DNA from: an uncultured Clostridia bacterium
GTDB taxonomy: Bacteria; Bacillota; Clostridia; Christensenellales; Aristaeellaceae
Length of the DNA stretch: 29,040 bases
Direction of reading: 5' to 3'
NCBI GenBank assembly: GCA_945877525.1
Contig: CAMDVP010000009.1
Span: forward strand, 1-29,040
In this document: piece after piece, positions 15,310 to 23,338 of the stretch
Position numbering within the stretch: the first letter of the stretch is position 1
Layout of the letters: every line of letters begins with the position of its first letter
The notes under the pieces: generated by a model
Seen by the model: the letters and a program-made list of their open reading frames with translations, nothing else
Told to the model about the DNA's origin: nothing
Databases searched by the model: none
Position numbers and translations under genes: made by a program

Positions 15310-17643
15310 TTATGCCGCCCTGCCCACTTTCCGGGTCAGGTGCTCATCGTCGTATTTGTTTTTGCGCACCAGCAGCCATACAAGCCCTGCCAGCAGCAGC
15401 AAAGCCGCCGCCGTCCACGGGGTAAAGCCCGCGCCGGCGAAAAGCCTTCCCAGCTGATACACAATCAGGGCAACCACATACGCAAATCCGCACTGGTATC
15501 CGATGGCGAACCAGGTCCATTTCGCGCTGTTCATTTCCCGCTTGATGGCGCCAATGGCCGCAAAGCACGGCGCGCACAGGAGATTGAAGAGCATGAAGGC
15601 ATAGGCCGCCAGCTGCCCGTAGCCTCCGCTGGTCGCGCTGAAGCCCGCCGCAATGGGCGACAGCCCCTCCTCCAGCTCCTCGTCCGAGCCTTCGTCCAGC
15701 AGCGTCGCGGTGTCCGTGTCGTCCGTGTCCGTCTGGAAGGTGATGCCAAAGACGTTGACCACTTCCTCCTTGGCAACCAGGCCAGTGATGGTGGCCACGG
15801 TGAAGCGCCAGTCCGCAAAGCCCAGGGGCTCAAACACCGGGGAGATGGCGCCGCCCACCCGGCCCAAGATGCTGTTGTCCGCATTCTCCACCGCGCCAAA
15901 GGTTGCGGGTGCTTCCGCCGCTTCCACGGTTTCCACATCCTCAGCCAGCGCTGCTTCGGGCGCGGGCGCCTCCCAGCCGTAGGACTGGGCAAACCAGATG
16001 ATGATGGAGGACAGAAGAATCACCGTGCCTGCCCGCTTGATGAAGCTCCAGCCCCTCTCCCACATACTGTGCAGAACGTTTCCACCGCTGGGGAAATGAT
16101 ACGCTGGCAGCTCCATGACGAAGGGCGCGGGGTCTCCGGCGAACATGCTGGTCTTTTTAAGCATGATGCCGCTGACGATGATGGCCGCCATGCCGACGAA
16201 GTAAGCCGACACCGCCACCCAGCCCGCGTTGTGGAACAGCGCCCCGGCAATCAGGCCGATGATAGGCATTTTCGCGCCGCAGGGCATGAAGGTGGTGGTC
16301 ATGATGGTCATACGGCGGTCGCGGTCATTTTCAATGGTGCGGGAGGCCATCACACCTGGAACGCCGCAGCCCGTGCCGATGAGCATGGGAATGAAGCTCT
16401 TGCCGGACAGGCCGAAGCGGCGGAAAATACGGTCCATGATGAAGGCAATGCGCGCCATGTAGCCCACATCCTCCAGGATGGCCAGCATGAAGAACAGTAC
16501 CAGCATCTGCGGCACAAAGCCGATCACCGCGCCCACGCCGGCGATGATACCATCGCAGATCAGCCCCGTCAGCCAGCCTGCCGTGCCCACGCCCTCCAGC
16601 CAGACCCGCACCGGCTCCTGTATCCACTCGCCCACAAACACGTCGTTGGTGAAGTCTGTAACGATTGTTCCCACGGTGGTCACCGAAATATAGTACACCA
16701 GAAACATGACCGCCGCGAAAATCGGCAGGGCCAGGAAACGGTTGGTTACAACCCGGTCGATTTTGTCCGAGGCGGTCAGGGTTCCCCTGGGCCTGCCCTT
16801 CTTCACGCATACGGCCACCAGGCGGCTGATGCAGGCATACCGCTGGTTGGTGATGATGGATTCCGCATCGTCGTCCATTTCCAGTTCGCAGGCCCGCACG
16901 GTTTCTTCCACTGCGCTGCGGATGCCCTCGGGCAGGTTCAATTCCTCCAGCACCTTTTCATCCCGTTCAAACAGCTTGATGGCATACCAGCGGGTCAGGT
17001 GCGGCGGTACAATGCCTCCCTCATGCACCGAGCCATCCGCATGGTGATGGTGCTCCGGCTCCTGCCCGTCCCGATGGCTCATCAAATCCTCAATGTGGGC
17101 CAGGGCGTGTTCCACGCACCCATCAAACACATGGGGCGGCTCGTGAAAGCCCCCCGCACGGGCCAAACTCGCCGCGGCCCTGGCAGCCTGCAGGCTGCCC
17201 TCGCCCTTGAGCGCGGAGGTCTCCACCACCTGGCAGCCCAGCGCCTCGCCCAGCCTTTTCATGTCGATGCGGTCGCCGTTTTTCCGGGTTACGTCAATCA
17301 TGTTCAGGGCAATCACCATGGGAATCCCCAGTTCGGCCAGCTGGGTGGTCAGATACAGGTTGCGCTCAATGTTCGTCGCGTCCACGATGTTCAGAATCGC
17401 GTCTGGCCGCTCGCCCACCAGATATCCCCGGGCCACCACCTCCTCCAGGGTGTAGGGAGAAAGGGAGTAAATGCCCGGAAGATCCTGAATCACCGTCTCC
17501 GGATCGTCCCGAAGGCGGCCCTCCTTCTTCTCCACCGTAACCCCCGGCCAGTTGCCCACATACTGGTTGCTTCCGGTGAGCGCGTTGAACATGGTGGTCT
17601 TGCCGCAGTTGGGGTTGCCCGCCAGGGCAATCTTGATCGCCAT
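15310..17643 (-). CDS. feoB: FeoB, ferrous iron transporter
   Basis: GTP-dependent Fe2+ importer in the cytoplasmic membrane. The 777 aa begin with a G domain: GNPNCGKT (9-16), the G2 Thr in GVTVEKK, DLPG (54-57), NMID (114-117) and SALKG. A helical regulatory region follows, then a polytopic domain with the two Gate regions (FIPMLIGTGCGVPGVMASRTI and LLCAPCFAAIGAIKREM). Three insertions stand out. A His-rich loop at about 190-207 contains four consecutive His. An Ala/Glu-rich segment lies at about 556-581. An Asp/Glu-rich segment lies at about 634-660. These look like soluble loops that could touch metal. AAGGAGG precedes the ATG at 17643. A GTTAG-N6-CTAAC dyad lies 23 nt upstream. Confidence 0.97.
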   Translation of the reverse strand: MAIKIALAGNPNCGKTTMFNALTGSNQYVGNWPGVTVEKKEGRLRDDPETVIQDLPGIYSLSPYTLEEVVARGYLVGERPDAILNIVDATNIERNLYLTTQLAELGIPMVIALNMIDVTRKNGDRIDMKRLGEALGCQVVETSALKGEGSLQAARAAASLARAGGFHEPPHVFDGCVEHALAHIEDLMSHRDGQEPEHHHHADGSVHEGGIVPPHLTRWYAIKLFERDEKVLEELNLPEGIRSAVEETVRACELEMDDDAESIITNQRYACISRLVAVCVKKGRPRGTLTASDKIDRVVTNRFLALPIFAAVMFLVYYISVTTVGTIVTDFTNDVFVGEWIQEPVRVWLEGVGTAGWLTGLICDGIIAGVGAVIGFVPQMLVLFFMLAILEDVGYMARIAFIMDRIFRRFGLSGKSFIPMLIGTGCGVPGVMASRTIENDRDRRMTIMTTTFMPCGAKMPIIGLIAGALFHNAGWVAVSAYFVGMAAIIVSGIMLKKTSMFAGDPAPFVMELPAYHFPSGGNVLHSMWERGWSFIKRAGTVILLSSIIIWFAQSYGWEAPAPEAALAEDVETVEAAEAPATFGAVENADNSILGRVGGAISPVFEPLGFADWRFTVATITGLVAKEEVVNVFGITFQTDTDDTDTATLLDEGSDEELEEGLSPIAAGFSATSGGYGQLAAYAFMLFNLLCAPCFAAIGAIKREMNSAKWTWFAIGYQCGFAYVVALIVYQLGRLFAGAGFTPWTAAALLLLAGLVWLLVRKNKYDDEHLTRKVGRAA

Positions 17644-17665
17644 ACGCCTGCCTCCTTCAATGGTA

Positions 17666-17681
17666 GTTAGATGTTGCTAAC
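17666..17681 (-). promoter_or_regulatory. Internal feo operator, perfect GTTAG-N6-CTAAC dyad
   Basis: GTTAG (17666-17670) and CTAAC (17677-17681) are perfectly complementary with 6 nt between. The site lies between the second feoA and feoB. It is the most symmetric of four related sites; the others are at 18179-18262. A binding site for a metal-responsive repressor of the DtxR type is inferred, not shown. No clear promoter was found next to it. Confidence 0.6.
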
Positions 17682-17698
17682 CCTTACGCAAAAAATAA

Positions 17699-17920
17699 TT
17701 ACTCCACCTCAATCAGCTCCGCGTCGCCCTTGCGGACAGACAGCTCATAGCCGCGCACCGTCAGCTCCAGTGGATCGCCCAGGGGCGCCATCTTGCGCAC
17801 CAGCACCTGTGTGCCGCGGGTCAAACCCATATCCATGATGCGGCGCTTGAGCGCGCCCTCACCGTGCAGCCTGACGATGGTGGCCGTTTCACCGATTTTC
17901 ACATCCCGCAGTGTTTTCAT
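17699..17920 (-). CDS. feoA: FeoA family protein (second copy)
   Basis: Small cytoplasmic SH3-like protein that supports FeoB. The 73 aa begin MKTLRDVKIGETATIVRLHG and include ALKRRIMDMGLTRGTQVLVR, the FeoA core helix-strand, then DPLELTVRGYELSVRKGDAE. The frame continues 22 codons upstream, but the ATG at 17920 is chosen because GAAAGGAT lies about 8 nt before it. It is the second of two feoA genes in tandem, 25 nt after the first and 55 nt before feoB. Confidence 0.93.
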   Translation of the reverse strand: MKTLRDVKIGETATIVRLHGEGALKRRIMDMGLTRGTQVLVRKMAPLGDPLELTVRGYELSVRKGDAELIEVE

Positions 17921-17945
17921 ACCAATCATCCTTTCCCGTCTGTTT

Positions 17946-18155
17946 TCAGACGATAATCCGCATGGCCATGCCCCTGTCCAGGGCAATTCGACTGTCCTTG
18001 ACGGAGAGAATCAGGCTGCCGCCCAGCTCACTGACCACGGTCACGGCTTCTCCCACCACAAAGCCCAGCTCCGCCAGGTGCTGGCGAACCTCGTCCCTGC
18101 CGGTGATTTTCCTGATGATGTTGGTTTCCCCCACGCCCGCCATTCCCAGAGGCAT
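17946..18155 (-). CDS. feoA: FeoA family protein (first copy)
   Basis: A 69-aa FeoA-domain protein, the first gene of the feo operon. It carries the family pattern RKITGRDEVRQHLAELGFVV-GEAVTVVSELGGSLILSVKDSRIALDRGMA. It differs clearly from the second copy, so the two are diverged paralogues and may have separate roles in gating FeoB. GAAGGGAG precedes the ATG at 18155; an ATG at residue 5 is possible. The leader upstream carries three GTTAG-N6 dyads and the operon promoter. Confidence 0.92.
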   Translation of the reverse strand: MPLGMAGVGETNIIRKITGRDEVRQHLAELGFVVGEAVTVVSELGGSLILSVKDSRIALDRGMAMRIIV

Positions 18156-18178
18156 GTGTCCCAGCTCCCTTCCCGGTT

Positions 18179-18262
18179 ATTAGTCTCATCTAACCGCTCG
18201 GTCAAAAGAACGGTCAGAGAGGTTCGCTTTCTCTAACCGCAGAGGAGTTTATCATATCTAAC
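18179..18262 (-). promoter_or_regulatory. Three GTTAG-N6-CTAAC-like operators upstream of feoA
   Basis: Read on the minus strand, three 16-bp sites share one layout: 18247-18262 (GTTAG-N6-TAAAC), 18222-18237 (GTTAG-N6-CGAAC) and 18179-18194 (GTTAG-N6-CTAAT). The first overlaps the -10 box and spacer of the feo promoter. The other two lie in the leader. A fourth, perfect copy is before feoB. The repeated pattern at iron-uptake genes points to a metal-responsive repressor; DtxR/IdeR/MntR-type proteins bind related TTAG/CTAA dyads, though usually with another spacing. The protein is not encoded here. Confidence 0.65.
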
Positions 18263-18274
18263 TTCAGCTGTCAA
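18246..18274 (-). promoter_or_regulatory. SigA-type promoter of the feo operon
   Basis: TTGACA (18269-18274 on the minus strand) and TAAACT (18246-18251) are 17 nt apart, about 90 nt before the first feoA. The -10 box and spacer are covered by one of the operator dyads, as expected for a repressed promoter. Confidence 0.75.
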
Positions 18275-18344
18275 TGGGTTTTGCCACATTTTCGGGAAGA
18301 AATTTCATGTCCTGCCCGTTGTATGGACGTCATGACCGCGCTAT

Positions 18345-18372
18345 TGAATTTCACGATGCGGCGGGGTATAAT
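18345..18372 (+). promoter_or_regulatory. SigA-type promoter of the GT2-gtrA pair
   Basis: TTGAAT (18345-18350) and TATAAT (18367-18372) are 16 nt apart, 41 nt upstream of the GT2 start codon and divergent from feo. Confidence 0.7.
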
Positions 18373-18413
18373 AGCCCTGTATCCTCTTCCGCCCGTCAAA
18401 GGAGTGATTGCAT

Positions 18414-19379
18414 ATGACGCCTCCGATTCTATATATCGTGGTGCCCTGCTACAATGAGCAGGCCGTGCTGCCCGAAACCGCGCCCATGTTCCTTCAGAAG
18501 CTGAAGAATCTGTCCGCCCGGGGAAAAATCAGCGAGGAGAGCCGGGTGCTGTTTGTCAACGACGGCAGCCGGGACGACACCTGGCGCATCATCTGCGACC
18601 TGTCCCGGCAGGACAGGCACTTTATGGGCATTGCCCAAAGCCGTAACCGGGGGCATCAAAATGCCGTGCTGGCTGGGCTGATGGAGGCCATGGACAAGTG
18701 CGACATCACCATCAGCATCGACTGCGACGGGCAGGATGACATCAACGCCATGGACGATATGGTGGACGCCTATCTGGATGGGTGCGAGATTGTCTACGGC
18801 GTGCGCTCCAGCCGTGAAACGGACTCCTTTTTCAAGCGCGCCACCGCCCAGGGCTTCTACCGCCTGCTGAACATGATGGGCGCAGAGGTGGTATACAACC
18901 ACGCTGACTATCGCCTGATGAGCGCCCGGGCCCTTCGGGAGTTTGCCAGGTTCAAGGAGGTTAACCTGTACCTGCGGGGCATGGTGCCCCTGGTAGGGTT
19001 CAAGTCCACCTGCGTTTACTACGAGCGCCACGAGCGTCTGGCCGGCGAGAGCCATTATCCGCTAAAGAAGATGATTGCCCTGGCCTTCGACGGCATCACC
19101 AGCCTGTCGGTGAAGCCCATCCGCATCATCACCGTCTGCGGGCTGCTCATGAGCGTCATCAGCTTTGCCGGCATCCTCTGGGCAGTGATTGCGGCGCTGT
19201 GCGGCCACACCGTTGCAGGCTGGGCCAGCACCGCCTGCCTGATCTGCTTCATCGGGGGCATTCAGTCCATGTTTCTGGGCGTAATCGGCGAGTATATCGG
19301 CAAGATTTACATGGAAGTCAAGGCCCGGCCTCGCTATATTATCAGTGACCGCACCGGCGGGGAGGACAACCATGCGTGA
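18414..19379 (+). CDS. Family 2 glycosyltransferase (GtrB/DPM1-like)
   Basis: Membrane glycosyltransferase of the polyprenyl-phosphate type, which moves a sugar from a nucleotide donor to undecaprenyl phosphate. The 321 aa start with LYIVVPCYNEQAVLPET, the GT2 nucleotide-binding strand. NDGSRDDTW and the metal-binding SIDCDGQDD follow, with RGMVPLVGFKSTCVYYERHER in the acceptor region. Two C-terminal membrane helices (IRIITVCGLLMSVISFAGI and IQSMFLGVIGEYIGKIYMEV) are as in GtrB. AAAGGAG lies nine nt before the ATG at 18414. It overlaps gtrA by 8 nt, so the product probably feeds the flippase. The sugar and final acceptor are unknown. Confidence 0.92.
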   Translation: MTPPILYIVVPCYNEQAVLPETAPMFLQKLKNLSARGKISEESRVLFVNDGSRDDTWRIICDLSRQDRHFMGIAQSRNRGHQNAVLAGLMEAMDKCDITISIDCDGQDDINAMDDMVDAYLDGCEIVYGVRSSRETDSFFKRATAQGFYRLLNMMGAEVVYNHADYRLMSARALREFARFKEVNLYLRGMVPLVGFKSTCVYYERHERLAGESHYPLKKMIALAFDGITSLSVKPIRIITVCGLLMSVISFAGILWAVIAALCGHTVAGWASTACLICFIGGIQSMFLGVIGEYIGKIYMEVKARPRYIISDRTGGEDNHA

Positions 19380-19833
19380 AAAAACTGAATCCCGCCTTGG
19401 CGAGGTGATCCGTTTTGCCCTGACCGGGGGCATTTGCTTCCTGGTGGAATTTGCGGCTCTGGTGCTGCTCAAGGAGTGTCTGGGGCTGGACACGCTCGTC
19501 GCCACGCCCATCGCCTTTGCCCTGTCGGTGGTGGTGAACTACGCGCTGTGCATGCGCTGGGTGTTCCACGGCGCCACAGACGGCGGCGCTGCCGCCAAGG
19601 CAGGCTTTGCGGTAACCAGCGTCATGGGCCTTGTGCTCAACGAGGGACTGATGCTGCTGTTCCGGGTCATGCTGGGGGAGGACGCGGTGCTGCTGACGCT
19701 TCTGAGCTATCCGGTTACCATGTATATGCTCAACAAGGTGCTCTCCACGCTGCTGGTGATGGTGTGGAACTACTTTACCAAGAAGGCCGTATTGCAGTCC
19801 GGGCTGATTCAGCGCCTGCTGCGCCATTCCTGA
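19372..19833 (+). CDS. GtrA-like flippase/membrane protein
   Basis: GtrA family protein with four membrane helices in 153 aa, thought to flip polyprenyl-linked sugars across the membrane. It begins VIRFALTGGICFLVEFAALV, typical of GtrA, and contains ATPIAFALSVVVNYALCMRWVF with the conserved NY...W/F pattern, then two more helices. The start ATG at 19372 lies inside the last codons of the GT2 gene with GGGGAGG upstream, so translation is coupled. Together the two genes would modify a wall, teichoic acid or other surface polymer. The target is not shown. Confidence 0.9.
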   Translation: MREKTESRLGEVIRFALTGGICFLVEFAALVLLKECLGLDTLVATPIAFALSVVVNYALCMRWVFHGATDGGAAAKAGFAVTSVMGLVLNEGLMLLFRVMLGEDAVLLTLLSYPVTMYMLNKVLSTLLVMVWNYFTKKAVLQSGLIQRLLRHS

Positions 19834-19997
19834 GCTCCATGGTTCAAGCGGTGTGCCTTTCGTTTTTGATGGAAAGCATGCCGCTTTTTCCAACGACTCT
19901 TTTCACATCCAAGGCCGGCTGTCTGGCAGAAGATTCGCGGTGTTCGCTTGCGTCCCGGCCCTCTGAACGCTGCAATGGGGTAAAGGAGGTGCCGGAT

Positions 19998-21020
19998 ATG
20001 CAGATGGACGAGCTGCTGGCCCTGCGCCTGACCCGCCAGCACCTGCTATCCCCGACGGACACAGGATCGGTCGCGTCAGACCTGTGCGGCATCCAGGCGC
20101 AATACCCGTCCCACGCGCTGCACGCCCTGCGCATTCGCACGGGCAAGTGCCGTACCGACGGGCTGATCAAAACCTGGACGCTGCGCGGCACGCTGCACCT
20201 GATTCCGGAAGGCGACCTGCCGCTGTATTTTTCCCGTCAGGGTACGCCGGAGGATGTGTGCGACACGGCCTGGTACCGTTGGAGCGTAAAGCGCGGCCAG
20301 GCAGCAGAGCCTGCACGGGAGCGCTACTTCGCCCGTCTTGTCTGTGAGCATATCGCCCGGGGCTGCGACGAGCGGGAAGCACTGCGCCGCGTCTGCCGTG
20401 AGGCGGGCATGACGGAGGCGGAGGAAGCCGCTATATTCCACAGCTGGGGCGGGGTGATGGCCGAGCTGGCCCAGCTGGGGCTTCTCTGCTTTCAAGTATG
20501 CCCGGAAAAGCGTTACCGCCTCTGTCCGGCCTTTGAACCCATGCCCGGGGCACAGGCGCAGCTGGAGCTGGCTCGGCGGTATTTTGCGCACTTTGGCCCG
20601 GCCACCTTGCGGGACGCGGCGTATTTCTTTCATGCGTCCCAGCGGCAGATCAGGGAATGGCTGGAGCAGCTGCCGGCGGAGCGGGTTTCCTGCGGCGGAC
20701 GGGACTATTTTCTGCTGCCGGGGGAGGATGCGGGAACCATTCCCGACTGCCTGTTTCTGGCAGGGTTCGACCAGCTGCTGCTGGGCTACCGCAAGGAGGA
20801 CACCCCCTTTCTGCCGCCGGAGCATCTGCGAAGCATCTTCAACCTGGCAGGAAACGTGGCCCCTGCGGTACTGCTGCACGGACGAATTGTGGGGAAATGG
20901 AAGGCGGCAGGCGGCAGGGCGCATATCACGCTGTTTGAAACCGTTCCGCCCGAGGATCGCAGGGCCATCCTGCGAAAGGCGGAGGGGCTTTGGCCCGGCG
21001 GCGCAGCGATGGACGCATAG
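19998..21020 (+). CDS. AlkZ-like winged-helix DNA glycosylase (HTH_42 family)
   Basis: Winged-helix DNA-binding domain-containing protein of the AlkZ/YcaQ family (COG3214, about 340-400 aa). Members unhook DNA adducts or crosslinks by removing alkylated bases. The 340 aa show the N-terminal LALRLTRQHLLSP segment and a Q-x-Q motif at Q33-A-Q35, which corresponds to the catalytic QxQ of AlkZ. TWTLRGTLHLIPEGDL, QLLLGYRKEDTPFLPPEH, FNLAGNVAPAVLLHGRIVGKW and a C-terminal strand region follow. AAAGGAGGT is seven nt before the ATG at 19998. It is the third DNA glycosylase homologue in the window. No partner gene is evident; a toxin-resistance or general repair role is inferred. Confidence 0.87.
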   Translation: MQMDELLALRLTRQHLLSPTDTGSVASDLCGIQAQYPSHALHALRIRTGKCRTDGLIKTWTLRGTLHLIPEGDLPLYFSRQGTPEDVCDTAWYRWSVKRGQAAEPARERYFARLVCEHIARGCDEREALRRVCREAGMTEAEEAAIFHSWGGVMAELAQLGLLCFQVCPEKRYRLCPAFEPMPGAQAQLELARRYFAHFGPATLRDAAYFFHASQRQIREWLEQLPAERVSCGGRDYFLLPGEDAGTIPDCLFLAGFDQLLLGYRKEDTPFLPPEHLRSIFNLAGNVAPAVLLHGRIVGKWKAAGGRAHITLFETVPPEDRRAILRKAEGLWPGGAAMDA

Positions 21021-21074
21021 TTCCGTTCTTCTCCACATAGGCTGTGGCAACCAACCTGTGAGGAGGCCGGAGCG

Positions 21075-22115
21075 GTGAAGGTGAAATTGAAGCGGGCAGA
21101 CCTGGAGCGAATCCTGATTGTGTGCGCGGCGGTGCTGGTGGTGGTGCTGGCCCTGCGGGGCGGCGGCGATACAAGCGTGGAGATGGTCTATGAGGAAACG
21201 CCGCCGGACACGGCCGAGGTGTCTCTCGATGCGGCAGGCAGCGGGGTGGAAACGCAGTCCACCGTATGCTGGTATGAGGACGGGGACGGGTATCTGGTGC
21301 CCGTTACGCGGCAGATTCCCAAGCAGGACGGCGTCGCCAAGGCAACCCTGGCGCTGATGGTCAAGTCCAGCGAGAACGACCTGGCCGCCGCGCGCATGGG
21401 GCTGAAAAACGTGATTCCCGAAGGCGTGACCTTCGACCTGAACATTTCCAATGGACAGGCAAGGCTGGACATGAGCCGCGAGGCGCTGAACTGCCAGTCC
21501 GCCGAGGAAGAGCTGCTCATGGTGCAGGGCGCGGCGGCAGCGCTTTGCGGCTTTGACACGGTGGATGAAGTAACCTTCCTGTTTGACGGACAGAAGCGCA
21601 GCCGCCTGACCCACGGCACCGACGTGAGCGGCGTGTTCAATGAAAACAGCGTGAATCTGGAAAGCGTGGCCACCATGGCCGCCGCAGGCGCGGAGCAGGT
21701 GCAGCTGTATTTCCCCTCCGCCAGCGGAAGGCTGCTGGTGCCGGTCACCCGCACGGTGTTCTCCCCAGCGGATCTTTCCACCGCCATGCTCGAATTGGCC
21801 AAGGGGCCCCGGAGCGACAGCGGCCTGGAGCGTCCCCTGCCCGAAAGCTGCGGCGTGCGCTCGGTCAAGGTGAAAAATGGCGTGGCGACCATTGATTTCA
21901 GCCGGGAGTTTCTGACCGTGGCAGGCTCCGGGGAAAGCGGACAGCAGGCCATCCGCGCGGTGCTGTTCACGGCCAGCCAGTTCCCCGGGGTGAAGAAGGT
22001 GGATCTGCTGGTGGAGGGCCAGCCCTTCACGCCGGAGCCGGATACAGCCGCCACCTTCCTGAATGAGGCCAGCGAAGTGATGAGCCAGTATCCCGGCGTG
22101 GTGGAGATGGACTGA
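21075..22115 (+). CDS. Membrane-anchored protein with two GerMN domains
   Basis: The 346-aa protein starts from GTG at 21075 (GAGGAGG upstream). An N-terminal membrane anchor (about 12-28, ILIVCAAVLVVVLAL) precedes two GerMN domains, at about 57-180 and 211-320. The second is clearest: VQLYFPSASGRLLVPVTR, AMLELAKGP, VKVKNGVATIDFSREF and QAIRAVLFTASQFPGVKKV. GerMN proteins such as GerM act in sporulation and germination on the cell-wall side of the membrane, so an envelope role is expected. Its presence suggests a spore-forming ancestry. It lies 54 nt after the AlkZ-like gene. Confidence 0.87.
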   Translation: MKVKLKRADLERILIVCAAVLVVVLALRGGGDTSVEMVYEETPPDTAEVSLDAAGSGVETQSTVCWYEDGDGYLVPVTRQIPKQDGVAKATLALMVKSSENDLAAARMGLKNVIPEGVTFDLNISNGQARLDMSREALNCQSAEEELLMVQGAAAALCGFDTVDEVTFLFDGQKRSRLTHGTDVSGVFNENSVNLESVATMAAAGAEQVQLYFPSASGRLLVPVTRTVFSPADLSTAMLELAKGPRSDSGLERPLPESCGVRSVKVKNGVATIDFSREFLTVAGSGESGQQAIRAVLFTASQFPGVKKVDLLVEGQPFTPEPDTAATFLNEASEVMSQYPGVVEMD

Positions 22116-22372
22116 TACTGTGCTGCATTAAAAGCATAGCATCAAGAGGATGGCCCCGAAGGTTTCCCGAGGACGATGGCTCGCCAGTGGCACATCCGCC
22201 GAAGGCGGAAGGCAAAAGCGGAGCGACGATGATCGGAAAGCCCTTTGATCGCGCCCGCAGGCGCGGAACCTCAGCCTTCGGCAAAGCGACCGTTTGAAGC
22301 AAGAACGGTATGAGCAGGAAAAGCGCTCCACCGGAGCGAAATACATTGCCAAGGATGAAGGGAGGGAGCGCC
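22116..22372. other. Structured non-coding interval upstream of recO
   Basis: No gene is supported here. Several stems are visible: TCCGCC/GGCGGA (22195-22209), CGCGCC/GGCGCG (22250-22265), ACCGTT/AACGGT (22289-22309) and CGCTCC/GGAGCG (22324-22338). In addition GCCGAAGGC near 22198 is complementary to GCCTTCGGC near 22274. The density of pairing suggests a folded RNA leader of recO or a dispersed repeat. No promoter for recO was found in it. Confidence 0.45.
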
Positions 22373-23101
22373 ATGCGTCAGACGGAAAACACGGCCATTG
22401 TGCTGCGGTATGCCAACTACCGCGACAACGACCGCATGCTGACCCTCCTCAGCCCCACCCGTGGCCGTATCGAGGCCCTTGCCCGCGGCTGCCGCAGGCC
22501 CAAGTCGCCCCTGCTCAACGCCAGCGAGCTGTTTGCCCTGGGGGACTATGAGCTGTATGAACGGGGCGGGCACATGACGGTGACGGGCTGCACGCTGATC
22601 GAAACCTTCTACCCCCTCCGGGCTGACTTCGACCGCCTGGCCTGCGGCACCTATCTGCTGAATCTGGCCGAGGCGGCCGCCCAGCCCGGGGAGGAGGAGC
22701 AGGAGTTGTTCATGCTGCTTTTGCACACCCTGAGCCGCCTGACCTTTTCCGACCAGGAGTGGAAACCGCTGCTGGCCGGTTTCCTTTTGCATTACGCAGC
22801 CTGCGAGGGCACCAAGCCCCGGCTGAACCACTGCGTGCGCTGCCAGCGCCGCCTGACGGACGGCGAGCAGGTGTACTTTGACCTGACGGAGGGCGGGCTG
22901 TGCTGCCAGGGGTGCCACACCAGGGAGCAGACCGCCCTGGCCGCCGCCCAGGCCCGCTGGATGCGTCAGGCCCTGCAGGGCGGCGCCTCCACCTGGGTGA
23001 ACCAGCCTGACTGCTACGCGCCCTTCACCCTGCTGCGGGCCTTTGTGGAGGGGCGCATAGACCGTCCCATTCGGGCGGCGGCCATGCTGCCGAAGGACTG
23101 A
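22373..23101 (+). CDS. recO: RecO, DNA repair protein
   Basis: RecF-pathway recombination mediator that anneals single strands and loads RecA with RecR. The 242 aa have an N-terminal OB-fold (about 1-80, ENTAIVLRYANYRDNDRMLT and RGRIEALARGCRRPKSPL), a helical domain, and a zinc site built from CVRC and CCQGC. Such cysteines are typical of Gram-positive RecO. The ATG at 22373 has GGGAGGGAG upstream; earlier in-frame codons have no similarity. In Firmicutes recO often follows era; here it follows a GerMN gene instead. Confidence 0.94.
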   Translation: MRQTENTAIVLRYANYRDNDRMLTLLSPTRGRIEALARGCRRPKSPLLNASELFALGDYELYERGGHMTVTGCTLIETFYPLRADFDRLACGTYLLNLAEAAAQPGEEEQELFMLLLHTLSRLTFSDQEWKPLLAGFLLHYAACEGTKPRLNHCVRCQRRLTDGEQVYFDLTEGGLCCQGCHTREQTALAAAQARWMRQALQGGASTWVNQPDCYAPFTLLRAFVEGRIDRPIRAAAMLPKD

Positions 23102-23279
23102 ACGCAGGCATGCGGCAGGCCCATGCTCGTCAAGGATAATTCGCATCGGCATTCAGCATCCACCTTACTGCAAACGACAATCAACCTGGGCTGCGGCACT
23201 TCTGTATTGCTGCGGCCGTTTTGCTGCGCCATGTCGCACCGCAGTTGCGCGCCATGCCAAATCCGCGCGCCAGCCTTGG

Positions 23280-23308
23280 TGGACGGACAAGCCCTTCCCG
23301 GCTATGAT
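23280..23308 (+). promoter_or_regulatory. Probable promoter of the XRE regulator
   Basis: TGGACG (23280-23285) and TATGAT (23303-23308) are 17 nt apart, 30 nt before the start codon. The -35 box is a partial match. Confidence 0.45.
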
Positions 23309-23338
23309 AAAGCCATCAAGAGCAAGGAGGTACGCCCC

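Noticed and set aside
15040..17670. 876-codon plus-strand frame opposite feoB
   Set aside because: An antisense shadow of feoB with low-complexity His/Arg/Gln composition. feoB on the other strand has every GTPase motif.
17666..17681. The GTTAG dyad as a CIRCE variant
   Set aside because: CIRCE has 9-nt arms with a 9-nt spacer. This site has 5-nt arms with 6 nt between and occurs with iron genes.
19834..19997. Gap between gtrA and the AlkZ-like gene checked for a promoter, terminator or small gene
   Set aside because: No convincing -35/-10 pair, T-ended hairpin or frame with a ribosome site was found.
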